In this document: piece by piece, positions 9,824 to 18,731 of the stretch
How positions within the stretch are numbered: the first letter of the stretch is position 1
Layout of the letters: each line of letters opens with the position of its first letter
From: Hominisplanchenecus faecis
GTDB lineage: Bacteria; Bacillota; Clostridia; Lachnospirales; Lachnospiraceae
DNA: 64,000 nt
NCBI RefSeq assembly: GCF_020687205.1
Contig: NZ_JAJEQE010000001.1
Location: 1-64,000 of the forward strand
Reading direction: 5' to 3'
Translations under genes and position numbers: made by a program
The notes under the pieces: generated by a model
The model's database searches: none
What the model saw: the letters and a program-made list of their open reading frames with translations, nothing else
What the model was told of the DNA's origin: nothing

Positions 9824-10899
9824 CCGTATATCGCCCCACTTTCTTTTTGTTTCTCCCGGATAATATCCTGAAATATTTTAATCAGCTGATCGTTCTCTTC
9901 TCTTGTCCGCACTGCAATGCGGAAATACCCTTTTGAAAGCCCCCGGTAATTGCTGCAGTCGCGGATCAGAAGCCCTCTTTTTTGGCATTGCTCTTCCAGA
10001 TCTTCCGGGCCTTTGAAAAACAGATAATTTGCCTGAGAATCAAATGTCTCCATCTCCAGAAGATGCAGTGCCCTTGCCAGATATTTGCGTTCTTCCCGGA
10101 TCAGCCAGCGTGTATTATGTACGTAAGTATCTTCCGAAAGTGCCGCAATGCCTGCCTCCTGTGCCGGTATGGAAACGCTCCATGGCTGTATGACATCCCG
10201 GATTTTTTCCATAAGATCTGCATCTGCACTTAAACCATAGCCAAGACGCAGCCCCGGTATGGCATAAATTTTCGTAAAGGCATCCACAAGAAACAGATGC
10301 GGAAAACGCTCCAGAAACGTTCGCATGCTGTAACTGTCCGGTGCCATCAGAAATTCGTGGAAACATTCATCCAGCAGAAAATGTATCCCATACTTTTCAC
10401 ATTTCTCTGCAATCCGCACCAGAAGCGGCTGCTGTATCAGAACACCGGTAGGATTGTTTGGATTGCACAAAATAATCATATCCAGATCATCTGAAAGTGC
10501 TTCCAGATAAGCAAGATCCAGTGCATAGCCCTTCTCTTCCCCCAAAGGATAATAAAAAATCTCGCATCCGACTGCCGAAAGTGCAGCCTCATACTCCGCA
10601 AATCCCGGCTCCAGAAGCAGTGCTTTTTTCGGTTTTAAGGCCGCTGCAAAAGCATAGAGCAGCTCAGACGCACCATTTGTACAGATCACCTGCTCTTCTT
10701 TTACATATTCATGTTCTGCGATCGCATGGCAGAGCTTCCGGCACTGTACATCCGGATAATTTACAATCTGTTCCATGCTCCGATAAACCGCCTCAATTAC
10801 AGAAGAGGGCGGTCCGAGTGGATTGATATTTGCGGAATAATCCAGAGTGCAGGCCTCTGAATAAATATCTCCACCATGTTTGTGACGCTTGTTGTTCAT
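9811..10899 (-). CDS. cobD: Threonine-phosphate decarboxylase (PLP enzyme)
   Basis: 362 residues of the class I/II aminotransferase fold. It makes aminopropanol phosphate for the nucleotide loop. [24 protein letters not shown] is family-typical; CNPNNPTG and the PLP lysine region [17 protein letters not shown] are visible. I chose the ATG at 10899, with GGAAGGGAA six bases upstream; the frame runs back to 10923. It lies between cbiB and cbiP. Its symbol differs between organisms (some call cbiB cobD); here it is the decarboxylase. Confidence 0.92.
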   Translation of the reverse strand: MNNKRHKHGGDIYSEACTLDYSANINPLGPPSSVIEAVYRSMEQIVNYPDVQCRKLCHAIAEHEYVKEEQVICTNGASELLYAFAAALKPKKALLLEPGFAEYEAALSAVGCEIFYYPLGEEKGYALDLAYLEALSDDLDMIILCNPNNPTGVLIQQPLLVRIAEKCEKYGIHFLLDECFHEFLMAPDSYSMRTFLERFPHLFLVDAFTKIYAIPGLRLGYGLSADADLMEKIRDVIQPWSVSIPAQEAGIAALSEDTYVHNTRWLIREERKYLARALHLLEMETFDSQANYLFFKGPEDLEEQCQKRGLLIRDCSNYRGLSKGYFRIAVRTREENDQLIKIFQDIIREKQKESGAIYGWRK

Positions 10900-10919
10900 G
10901 GTATGTTCCCTTCCTGGCA

Positions 10920-11903
10920 TCATAACAATGTGAGTATGTTAAAGCTGCAATAAAGAAGCATAACAACGATAAGAAGCAGCCCTGCAGACGCATACATCAG
11001 CCTGTTTGCTCTTCTGATATCCTCACATTCCACGGGACGCAGTGCATCTCCGATCGTTTTCTTTTTATATAAAGTTCCAAAATACCAGGCATCTCCGGCA
11101 AGCTGCACGCCGAGTGCCCCTGCCATGGCTGCCTCCGTCTGTGCCGAATTCGGGCTGGCATGGTTATAGCGGTCTCGTTTGAAGATCTTCCAGGCATTTT
11201 TTGCCGACAGACCGGTAAGTCCTGCTGCCGCCACCATAAAAAGAGCAGACAGTCTTGCCGGAATGTAATTGAATACATCGTCCACCTTTGCTGCAAAACG
11301 ACCGAAATACAGATATTTCTCATTCTTATATCCGACCATAGAATCCATCGTGTTGACTGCCTTATAAAAAGCTCCGAGTACAGGCCCGCCAACTGCCAGA
11401 TACAGAAGCGGTGCCATCACTCCATCTGAGGCATTTTCTGCCACTGTCTCTACTGCTGCTTTTGTTACACCTTCTGCCGTCAGCTGATCCGTATCTCTAC
11501 CAACAATCATGGAAACAGCACGGCGTGCTGCCTTTAAATCTTCTTTTTTCAGTTCTCTATAAACCTTCATACTCTCATCTTTCAGAGATTTTGCCGCCAG
11601 CATCCAGTAGCAGAACAATGCCATCACAGCCAGATGCAGATACGGATGGATTTTTCCGGCCAGATACAGCACAGCTGCCACCGCTCCGGCTGTTACGCTG
11701 CAGACGATCACTGACAGAAATACACCGGCTGTTTTTTCGCCCTGTTCTGTCTTTGGAAAAACCGCCCGAAGCCCTTTTTCCGTAACGGAGATCAGATTGC
11801 CGACCAGCCGGATCGGATGATAGAAGCAGTGCGGATCACCGATCAACAGATCAAAAAACACACCGAGCAAAAGTGCCATCATCCCTTCTCTTCCATATAT
11901 CAT
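10920..11903 (-). CDS. cbiB: Adenosylcobinamide-phosphate synthase, membrane protein
   Basis: About 327 residues with several membrane segments. It attaches aminopropanol (phosphate) to cobyric acid. Recognisable blocks are DLLIGDPHCFYHPIRLVG near the start, VAENASDGVMAPLLYLAVGG in the middle, and HASPNSAQTEAAMAGALGVQL. I took the ATG at 11903, just before the cbiA stop, because AAGGGA sits about 10 bases upstream and the DPH motif falls at the usual distance. The frame continues 12 codons upstream into cbiA. Confidence 0.93.
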   Translation of the reverse strand: MIYGREGMMALLLGVFFDLLIGDPHCFYHPIRLVGNLISVTEKGLRAVFPKTEQGEKTAGVFLSVIVCSVTAGAVAAVLYLAGKIHPYLHLAVMALFCYWMLAAKSLKDESMKVYRELKKEDLKAARRAVSMIVGRDTDQLTAEGVTKAAVETVAENASDGVMAPLLYLAVGGPVLGAFYKAVNTMDSMVGYKNEKYLYFGRFAAKVDDVFNYIPARLSALFMVAAAGLTGLSAKNAWKIFKRDRYNHASPNSAQTEAAMAGALGVQLAGDAWYFGTLYKKKTIGDALRPVECEDIRRANRLMYASAGLLLIVVMLLYCSFNILTLL

Positions 11904-13321
11904 GATACTTTTTCCCTTTCCAGTTTTTTTGCCATACAATTTTCCAGGAACCGAAATGCGAACATCGGATTAGAATAATAATATAGGTGCGGAAATCCCA
12001 TCAGACTGCCATCTTTTGCATAACTGCAGCTCCAGCTTCTTTTCCCGGCCGGTTTTTTTGCCAGACAGGCACTTCCCGGATCGGTGCTGTCAAAATAGTG
12101 GAATTCATGGGCACGCACCGGAAATCCCTGCTGCCATATGTTTCTTGCCTCTGCCTGTTCTTCGTTCAGATCCAGTGTGATATATCCAAATCTTCCCAGC
12201 TTTTCGGTGCGGTACGCAACTGCGTTTATCACGCCTGCCATCGGATATGTCTTTCCTTCCATGTCCTGCATTTCCTGATGAAGGTACATAAAACCGCCGC
12301 ACTCTGCCAGGATCGGAATCGCTTTTTTTTCACAGGAGCGGATCGATGCAAGCATTTCGCTGTTTTCGGAAAGCCCTGCTGCAAACAATTCCGGATAACC
12401 TCCCGGCAACAAAAGTCCATCTGCGTTTTCCGGCACTTTCGCATTATGGAGCGGCGAAAAGAATGTGATCTCTGCCCCCAGTTCTTCCAAAAGCTTCAGG
12501 TTGTCTTCATACAGAAAGCAGAATGCCTCATCTTTTGCCACTGCGATCTGTGGTCTCTGAGTGCGTATCTTCTGAACGTGTGGATCTGCAAAAAGCTGTT
12601 TCAGGGATTTCGGCATATCGTCCTCCATCTCTTTCGCACCTTCCGCCATCTGCAAAATGCTTTCAATATCCAGCGTTTTCTCCAGAATATCCGCCAGACG
12701 CTGCATCTGCTCTCTTAAATCGCTGATCTCGTCCGGGAGTACCAGACCGAGATGACGACTCTCCAGATGCCAGTCTGCAATTTTCGGGACATATCCAAAC
12801 ACACAGATTCCCAGTTCCGATTCGATCTTCGGTGTCAGCATGCGGCAGGTCATCTCAGAAGTTTGATTTAAGATCACGCCTTTTATTTTACTGTCTTTCT
12901 GATAATCCAGAAAGCCTTTGATCTGGGCAAGGATGGACAGGCTCATGCCTTTGGCATTGACGATCAGAATGACCGGCGTGTCGGTGACCCTGGCAAGATC
13001 ATAGGAACTTGCCTTTGTGCGGATGCCGCCAAGTCCGTCGTAATAGCCCATCACACCCTCGATCACGGAAAGATCGGTCTGCCGTGCCGTTTTTGCAAAC
13101 AGACAGCGTGTCATCTCTTCTCCGGTAAAAAAAGTATCCAGATTCCTGGAGATGGTACCGAGCACTTTTGTGTGAAACATCGGATCAATGTAATCCGGTC
13201 CGCATTTAAAGGAAGAGACACGATATCCTCTGTTTTTTAATATTTGCAATATCCCGCAGGTGATCATCGTCTTTCCGCTTCCGCTTGACGGTGCTGCAAG
13301 CATAAATCTTGGCTGTTTCAT
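11900..13321 (-). CDS. cbiA: Cobyrinic acid a,c-diamide synthase
   Basis: 473 residues. It amidates the a and c carboxylates using glutamine and ATP. The P-loop is APSSGSGKTMITCGIL, and FKCGPDYIDPMFH follows it. The C-terminal glutaminase domain has the nucleophile in LAECGGFMYL. It overlaps the end of cbiJET by 4 bases and the start of cbiB by 4, the tight spacing of one operon. Confidence 0.95.
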   Translation of the reverse strand: MKQPRFMLAAPSSGSGKTMITCGILQILKNRGYRVSSFKCGPDYIDPMFHTKVLGTISRNLDTFFTGEEMTRCLFAKTARQTDLSVIEGVMGYYDGLGGIRTKASSYDLARVTDTPVILIVNAKGMSLSILAQIKGFLDYQKDSKIKGVILNQTSEMTCRMLTPKIESELGICVFGYVPKIADWHLESRHLGLVLPDEISDLREQMQRLADILEKTLDIESILQMAEGAKEMEDDMPKSLKQLFADPHVQKIRTQRPQIAVAKDEAFCFLYEDNLKLLEELGAEITFFSPLHNAKVPENADGLLLPGGYPELFAAGLSENSEMLASIRSCEKKAIPILAECGGFMYLHQEMQDMEGKTYPMAGVINAVAYRTEKLGRFGYITLDLNEEQAEARNIWQQGFPVRAHEFHYFDSTDPGSACLAKKPAGKRSWSCSYAKDGSLMGFPHLYYYSNPMFAFRFLENCMAKKLEREKVS

Positions 13322-15363
13322 GCTGTTTCACCTCCTGTGCAGGAGAAAATATAAACCGGATTCTGCCCCATCATCATCTCATAAGAGCCCAGTTTCTTTC
13401 CCTTTGCCACCGATACCTGTGCGATATCCACATCGGTAAACGCCATGCTCTTCAGGCACTGCATCGCTTCTGCTACCGTCTCCAGAGCAATCGCATTGAT
13501 GACAACACGCACCCTTGGATTCTGTTCCAGCAAAACTTCCAGGATTTCTTTTAAATTTCCAGAAGAACCTCCTATAAAAGCATGTGTCGGTGCCGGCAGC
13601 CCCTCTAATGCCTCCGGAGCCAATCCTTTGATGATCTCAAGATTGTCTGTTCCGAATTTTCGTTTATTCTGCTCCAGCAGATCAATGGCTTCGTCTTTCT
13701 TTTCAATCGCATAGACACTGCCGTCTCTTGCAAGGAGTGCCGCCTCAATGGAAACGGAACCGGTTCCGGCTCCGACATCCCAGACAACAGCATCTTTGTG
13801 CAGTCTTAATTTTGACAGCGAAATGCTCCGCACTTCGCTTTTTGTCATCGGGACTTTCCCACGCAAAAACAGATCGTCATCCAGTCCGTGACCGATGCGT
13901 TTTTTCACATCCGGATTGCAGATCAAAAGCACACTAAGCGGTGCAAAATCCTCTTTCATAAGGCTTTCTGCTGTTCCCTGTACGATCCGCTCCTGTTCAT
14001 AGGACAGATCAGTCCCGACTGCAACCTTCACATCGCCAAGACCATATTCTTTCAGTTTACAGCAGATTTTTGGAATTCCGTCTTTTTCACCACATAATAC
14101 AAATACTTTCTCATGATATTTGACTGCATCGATCAGATTCTGTTTTCTGCCATGCAGGCTCAAAAGATGGACATCCTCCCAGGAAACGCCCAGTTTTCCG
14201 CAGAAATAGACCACCGAAGAAATGCCGCTGACCGGGTAAATTTCCATCTGTTCCAGTCCTTCCGTGCGTTCAATCGCATCGTACAGTTTTTTTGCTCCGC
14301 TGTAAAAACCGATATCTCCGGATAAGAGTACCGCTGCCGTCTCATACTGCGGATGTTCTGCCAGATAAGCGGCAATCTCGTCCGGTTTATAAGATTCAAA
14401 GACTGCCTTTCTTTCTGTTTTCACGGATTGCAGCATTCTTCTGGCACCGATCAAAAGATCCGCCGACTGACAGATCTGTTCTGCCTCCACGGTGCGGTTC
14501 TTTTCATTTCCCATGCCAATCCCGACCAGATACAGCTGTCGTTTCGGACAAATGCCAAGCCGTTTACCAAGAAGGCTTCGGATCTGTCCTTCATCACATA
14601 TTGCATATAAATTTTCTTCCTTTTGATCTTCCGCAATTTCTTCGGATCGCTCCCCCGGTCGTTTTATGACGACCAGCTTTGCTCCTGCTTTTTTTGCCGC
14701 ACGCAACTTTTCCAGAAAACCTCCGGCTTTTCCGGATTCTTTTGTCACCATCCATGAAGCCTGTGCCTGCCTGAGCATCGCCACATTCAGATCTTCCGTA
14801 AACGGTCCCTGCATACAGATCAGATTCTTCCCGGAAAATCCTAGCATGGCACACTCCGATACTGCCTCCGGGGTGGAAAGCACTCTTGCCACCACCCGGT
14901 CCTGATAATCCGGGATCACCTGATAGGCAGAAAGCTCTTTGCTTCCGGTCGCCGCAAAGATCCGCCCCTCTTTTTTTGCAAGAAAAGCTGCCGCTTCTGC
15001 CACGCTTGCAACTTCTGTGACATCCTCCATCTCCTGTTTCCAGGAAGCGTCCGTCTCTTTTCTCGCAAGACGGATGTACTCTGTTCCCGTCCGGCTGCAT
15101 GCCCTGCGGATATTTTGAGATACGATCACCGCATACGGATGCGTTGCATCTATGACCAGCGTGATCTGCTGCTTTTGGATCTGCTGCTCCATCTCTGTTT
15201 CGTCCAGTCTTCCGGCGTGGACATGAAGATACTTCCCTTCTTCTAAGAGCGTCTCTCCATACTGCGTTGCCACACAAACTTCCGTCGGTATCTGATTTTT
15301 CTCCAGAAATTCTGCCAGATTTCGCCCTTCTGTCGTCCCTGCAAACAATAAAATCTTATCCAT
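13318..15363 (-). CDS. cbiJET: Fused cobalt-precorrin-6A reductase / cobalt-precorrin-7 C5-methyltransferase / C15-methyltransferase-decarboxylase
   Basis: About 681 residues. Residues 1-260 or so are a CbiJ/CobK reductase (ILLFAGTTEGRNLAEFL, VIDATHPYAV). Residues about 280-485 are the CbiE methyltransferase (LYLVGIGMGNEKNRT, GDIGFYSGAKKL). The last 190 or so are CbiT, with the SAM motif VVWDVGAGTGSVSIEAAL after VPMTKSEVRSISL. Three consecutive-stage enzymes in one chain is an unusual degree of fusion; CbiET alone is common. The ATG at 15363 has AAGAGG upstream and overlaps the cbiH stop by 8 bases. Confidence 0.93.
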   Translation of the reverse strand: MDKILLFAGTTEGRNLAEFLEKNQIPTEVCVATQYGETLLEEGKYLHVHAGRLDETEMEQQIQKQQITLVIDATHPYAVIVSQNIRRACSRTGTEYIRLARKETDASWKQEMEDVTEVASVAEAAAFLAKKEGRIFAATGSKELSAYQVIPDYQDRVVARVLSTPEAVSECAMLGFSGKNLICMQGPFTEDLNVAMLRQAQASWMVTKESGKAGGFLEKLRAAKKAGAKLVVIKRPGERSEEIAEDQKEENLYAICDEGQIRSLLGKRLGICPKRQLYLVGIGMGNEKNRTVEAEQICQSADLLIGARRMLQSVKTERKAVFESYKPDEIAAYLAEHPQYETAAVLLSGDIGFYSGAKKLYDAIERTEGLEQMEIYPVSGISSVVYFCGKLGVSWEDVHLLSLHGRKQNLIDAVKYHEKVFVLCGEKDGIPKICCKLKEYGLGDVKVAVGTDLSYEQERIVQGTAESLMKEDFAPLSVLLICNPDVKKRIGHGLDDDLFLRGKVPMTKSEVRSISLSKLRLHKDAVVWDVGAGTGSVSIEAALLARDGSVYAIEKKDEAIDLLEQNKRKFGTDNLEIIKGLAPEALEGLPAPTHAFIGGSSGNLKEILEVLLEQNPRVRVVINAIALETVAEAMQCLKSMAFTDVDIAQVSVAKGKKLGSYEMMMGQNPVYIFSCTGGETA

Positions 15364-16090
15364 GGATATAACCTCTTGGTGTGACCATTTTCCCATTCAG
15401 CATTTTGGTCTGAGAATTTCCGATATAAACCGTTGTAAACATATCCACCCTGGTATCCCGCAGCTCTTTTAACGTCATCACACGAAACGTTTCTCCCTCA
15501 CGCCCGATATTGGAAACCGTTCCGCACACGGTATCCGGATCTTTGCTTCTCATCATCAGATCACAGGCCTTCTGCAGATAGTCGTGACGTTTTTTGCTGG
15601 ATGGATTGTAAAGGCAGATCACAAAATCCGCTTCGCTTGCACAGAGCAGACGTTTTTCAATCTTTTCCCACGGTGTCAGCAGATCACTTAAACTGATCAC
15701 TGCGAAATCGTGGATCAATGGTGCTCCAAGCACAGCTGCCCCGCCATTTGCCGCTGTCACACCCGGGATCACTTCCACTTCCACATGCGGATACTCCTGA
15801 CCGATCTCCAGCATCAGACCGGACATGCCATAGACTCCGGCATCGCCGCTGCAGATCATCGCAACGGTATAACCTTTGTTTGCTTCTTCAAATGCCAGAC
15901 GGCAGCGTTCGATCTCTTTTTTCATCGGCGTTGTCATGAAACGTTTGTTTGCAAAATGTTCCTTTACAAGCTCCACATAAACGGTATAGCCCACGATCAC
16001 ATCACACCTGCGAAGTGCTTCTGCCGCCCGCATCGTCATCTGCTCATAAGCTCCTGGTCCAATTCCTACCACATATATCTTATTATCCAA
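15356..16090 (-). CDS. cbiH: Cobalt-precorrin-3 C17-methyltransferase (ring-contracting)
   Basis: About 244 residues. It methylates C-17 with ring contraction. The N-terminal KIYVVGIGPGAYEQMTMRA and the SAM-site segments ICSGDAGVYGMSG and VIPGVTAANGGAAVLGAP are the family's. There is no ATG: the frame opens with GTG at 16099, but a TTG at 16090 has GGAG eight bases upstream and gives the usual short lead into KIYVVGIGPG. I favour TTG; GTG at 16099 is the alternative. It overlaps the cbiG end and the cbiJET start. Confidence 0.93.
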   Translation of the reverse strand: MDNKIYVVGIGPGAYEQMTMRAAEALRRCDVIVGYTVYVELVKEHFANKRFMTTPMKKEIERCRLAFEEANKGYTVAMICSGDAGVYGMSGLMLEIGQEYPHVEVEVIPGVTAANGGAAVLGAPLIHDFAVISLSDLLTPWEKIEKRLLCASEADFVICLYNPSSKKRHDYLQKACDLMMRSKDPDTVCGTVSNIGREGETFRVMTLKELRDTRVDMFTTVYIGNSQTKMLNGKMVTPRGYIHG

Positions 16091-17144
16091 AATCCACACT
16101 CCAATCTTTGAGAGCCAGTGCGACGGTCACGCCGTTTGCCCCCCGCTTTTTCAGAAGCAGCTCTGCACCGCCTCCTGCAAGAATGGCACTTCGTTCACAG
16201 ACACAGTCCACACCGGTTGTCTCTTTTACAAATGCTGATGCCGTGAAATCTCCTTCGAGATCCATCAGTTCCTCTTTCGTATAAGTACAAAATGGAATCG
16301 CATGCTTTTCACAGAACGCAAGGATTCCCGCTTCTTCTTTTTTCAGATCAATGCTGGCTGCCGCAAAAATGCTGTGTATCGACACATGACAGCTTTGCAG
16401 TGCTTTTAAAACTTCCTGCTCGATCGTCTCCTGCGGTGTGCCTTTTTTGCAGCCGATCCCAAGGCTTACGATCCGTGGGATCAGGTGCAGCGTCACAGAA
16501 AACGGGTTCTTTTCTTCGTTCAAGGAAAGCACCATACCGCAGTTTCCCTCAAATCGCTCTCCATCCGCAAGTCTTTGCAGTTCGCATGGGATTTCGCCTG
16601 TCACCGGAAATTCACTGAAAAATCCGACCGGCTCTTCATCGAGCACCGCCGCAGAGACTGCTTTTGCCGCTTTCAGATCTGAGATCCACAGATTCTGCTT
16701 TTTTGCAAACACATCGACCGCAAAACGTCCGTTGATATCGGTTGCTGTCGTAATGACCGGAATCGCACCGGTCAGATTTGCGAGCACCGCTGTCAGCTCA
16801 TTTGCCCCGCCCAGATGCCCGGAAAGCAGGGAAATCGCAAAAATCCCCCTCTCATCGAGAACAACAACGGCCGGATCTTTGTCTTTTCCCTGAAGATAAG
16901 GTGCTATGCTCCGCACCGCAATGCCGCACGCACCGATAAAAAGCAAAGCATCCATGCTTTGGAACATTTTTTCTGTCCACGCTTTTGCGGAAACCTTCAG
17001 TGGAAACAGATGATATTTTCCTGCATATTTTTCCGCTGCATAGGACTCGCATACATATCCGGAACGCTCCAGCATTTCCCGCAGCCGCTCATTTAACTGA
17101 CTGCCATGCTCCGTAAAACTGACGATCCCAAGTTTCTGTCCCAT
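16083..17144 (-). CDS. cbiG: Cobalt-precorrin-5A hydrolase
   Basis: 353 residues. It opens the delta-lactone and releases acetaldehyde. The N-terminal half shows LLFIGACGIAVRSIAPYL, DPAVVVLDERG and SLLSGHLGGANELT. The C-terminal half is the CobE-like domain (SLGIGCKKGTPQETIE, AGGGAELLLKKRGANGVTVA). I chose the ATG at 17144 (MGQKLGIVSF), preceded by AGGAAA; the frame extends 25 codons upstream through cbiF. The spacing to cbiF is 7 bases. Confidence 0.93.
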   Translation of the reverse strand: MGQKLGIVSFTEHGSQLNERLREMLERSGYVCESYAAEKYAGKYHLFPLKVSAKAWTEKMFQSMDALLFIGACGIAVRSIAPYLQGKDKDPAVVVLDERGIFAISLLSGHLGGANELTAVLANLTGAIPVITTATDINGRFAVDVFAKKQNLWISDLKAAKAVSAAVLDEEPVGFFSEFPVTGEIPCELQRLADGERFEGNCGMVLSLNEEKNPFSVTLHLIPRIVSLGIGCKKGTPQETIEQEVLKALQSCHVSIHSIFAAASIDLKKEEAGILAFCEKHAIPFCTYTKEELMDLEGDFTASAFVKETTGVDCVCERSAILAGGGAELLLKKRGANGVTVALALKDWSVDFG

Positions 17145-17151
17145 TTTCCTG

Positions 17152-17916
17152 TCATCTCTCTTTCGTTGCCTGACGAAATTCTGTTGTAAAGGCCGGATTG
17201 TAAAGCTCCGAACGTTCATAATGGCTGTGCGTTACCGCATCTCCGATGATCATCAGTGCAGTCTTCGTGATGTTGTTTTCTTCTGCTGCCTTTGCTAATG
17301 TTCCTACGGTGCAGATCACCGCTTTCTCATCTTCCCAGGTTGCTTTATAGACAATCGCTGCCGGCGTATTTTCCGAATAACCTCCTGCAATCAGACGCTT
17401 GGATAATTTTTCTGCCATACCGGTGCTTAAAAAGATTACCATCGTTGCCTGATGTGCCGCAAAAGAAGCGATCTCTTCTTTTTCCGGCACCGGTGTACGG
17501 CCTGCCATGCGTGTGATGATCACGCTCTGTGATACACCCGGAAGCGTGTATTCCATATTTAAAGCAGAGGCTGCCCCACAGAAGGAACTGACACCTGGGC
17601 AATAGTCATAAGAAATATTTTCTGCATCCAGTACATCCATCTGCTCACGAATTGCACCGTAAATGCACGGATCTCCGGTATGCAGACGCACCGTCGTCTG
17701 TCCGTCTTTTTCTGCCTGACGCATCACATCCAATACTTCCTCCAGCGTCATCTTTGCACTGTCATAAATCTTGCACGCCTCTTTTGCATAATTTAAAAGC
17801 TCCGGATTGACCAGAGAACCGGCATAGATGATCACGTCCGCTTCTTCCAGAAATTTCCTGCCTCGAACAGTGATCAGATCTGCCGCTCCGGAACCGGCTC
17901 CGACAAAATGTATCAT
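17152..17916 (-). CDS. cbiF: Cobalt-precorrin-4 C11-methyltransferase
   Basis: 254 residues, normal for CbiF/CobM. MIHFVGAGSGAADLITVRG, RLHTGDPCIYGAIREQMD and YCPGVSSFCGAASALN are the characteristic blocks of this SAM-dependent tetrapyrrole methylase. It starts 1 base after the cbiL stop and overlaps nothing, with an RBS inside the end of cbiL. Confidence 0.95.
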   Translation of the reverse strand: MIHFVGAGSGAADLITVRGRKFLEEADVIIYAGSLVNPELLNYAKEACKIYDSAKMTLEEVLDVMRQAEKDGQTTVRLHTGDPCIYGAIREQMDVLDAENISYDYCPGVSSFCGAASALNMEYTLPGVSQSVIITRMAGRTPVPEKEEIASFAAHQATMVIFLSTGMAEKLSKRLIAGGYSENTPAAIVYKATWEDEKAVICTVGTLAKAAEENNITKTALMIIGDAVTHSHYERSELYNPAFTTEFRQATKER

Positions 17917-17917
17917 T

Positions 17918-18604
17918 TTAATTCTCCTTTACGATAATAAGCGAATAATATCCGGCATTTTCCGGAATCTCATCCACCGTTTGATAGATTTTTTCATTTT
18001 CCATACCGCAGTTTTCGATCATCATCGCCTGCATACCGGCTTTTTTCAGAAGCTCTTTCACCTGTCCGATCTTTCTTCCTGCTTTCATCAGGACTTTTGT
18101 TCCGGGCAATTTCAGGGCGTCTTCGATCTGATAGGATGCCGGTATCACATGAAGCTCTTCTGCCTTTTCTACAAGACCGATATTGAGCTTTGCCGCTACT
18201 GCACAAAATGAAGTGATCCCGCTTGTCAGTTCCGTCCTGTAACCACGCTGTGCAATCCGTTTATGTACATAAAGATAAGTGGAATACACAGTCGGATCTC
18301 CAAGTGTTAAAAATACTACATTCTGTCCTTTTTGCAGACACTCCTCCACGCGGTCTGCCGCCTCTTCATGACTTTTTTCCAACAATTCCCTGTCTTTTGT
18401 CATCGGCATCGGCAGTTCCAGAAACGTTTTCTGTTTTAATTCTTCTACTGTCTGCACGGCGATCTGGTATGCCACGGTTTCTTCTGCTTTTTCTCCGGGC
18501 AGGGCAATGATCTCATTGTCACGGATCAGTTCCGCCGCCCGGAAGGTCATCAGTTTCGGATCTCCCGGTCCGATCCCGACGCCATATAAGGTACCTGTAT
18601 TCAT
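17918..18604 (-). CDS. cbiL: Cobalt-precorrin-2 C20-methyltransferase
   Basis: 228 residues. It carries out the first methylation after cobalt insertion. GTLYGVGIGPGDPKLMTFRA, FLTLGDPTVYSTY and ELTSGITSFCAVAAKLNIGL are family motifs. AGAAGGAG lies 11 bases before the ATG. It is the first gene of the tightly packed part of the operon and is separated from cbiD by 127 bases, which contain their own promoter-like sequence. Confidence 0.95.
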   Translation of the reverse strand: MNTGTLYGVGIGPGDPKLMTFRAAELIRDNEIIALPGEKAEETVAYQIAVQTVEELKQKTFLELPMPMTKDRELLEKSHEEAADRVEECLQKGQNVVFLTLGDPTVYSTYLYVHKRIAQRGYRTELTSGITSFCAVAAKLNIGLVEKAEELHVIPASYQIEDALKLPGTKVLMKAGRKIGQVKELLKKAGMQAMMIENCGMENEKIYQTVDEIPENAGYYSLIIVKEN

Positions 18605-18633
18605 TGTTGCGTATACTCCTTCTGTTTTTCCAT

Positions 18634-18663
18634 TTAATACGTTTTCAGTGTTCAGCGTGTCAA
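18634..18663 (-). promoter_or_regulatory. Candidate internal promoter upstream of cbiL
   Basis: On the minus strand TTGACA (18658-18663) and TATTAA (18634-18639) are 18 bases apart. The start point would fall only about 20 bases before the cbiL ATG, leaving just the RBS as leader. It could let cbiL to cbiN be expressed apart from cbiD. The rest of the 127-base gap holds a weak 5-base stem (GTGCT/AGCAC). Confidence 0.5.
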
Positions 18664-18731
18664 TAAGTCTAAAGTGCTCATTTGTTTAAGCACAATCACA
18701 CTTTCGTCTTCTGACACTTAATCATATTATT

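Noticed and set aside
11987-12718. Plus-strand frame of 243 codons inside cbiA
   Set aside because: Shadow of the P-loop glutaminase gene; no RBS or family motif.
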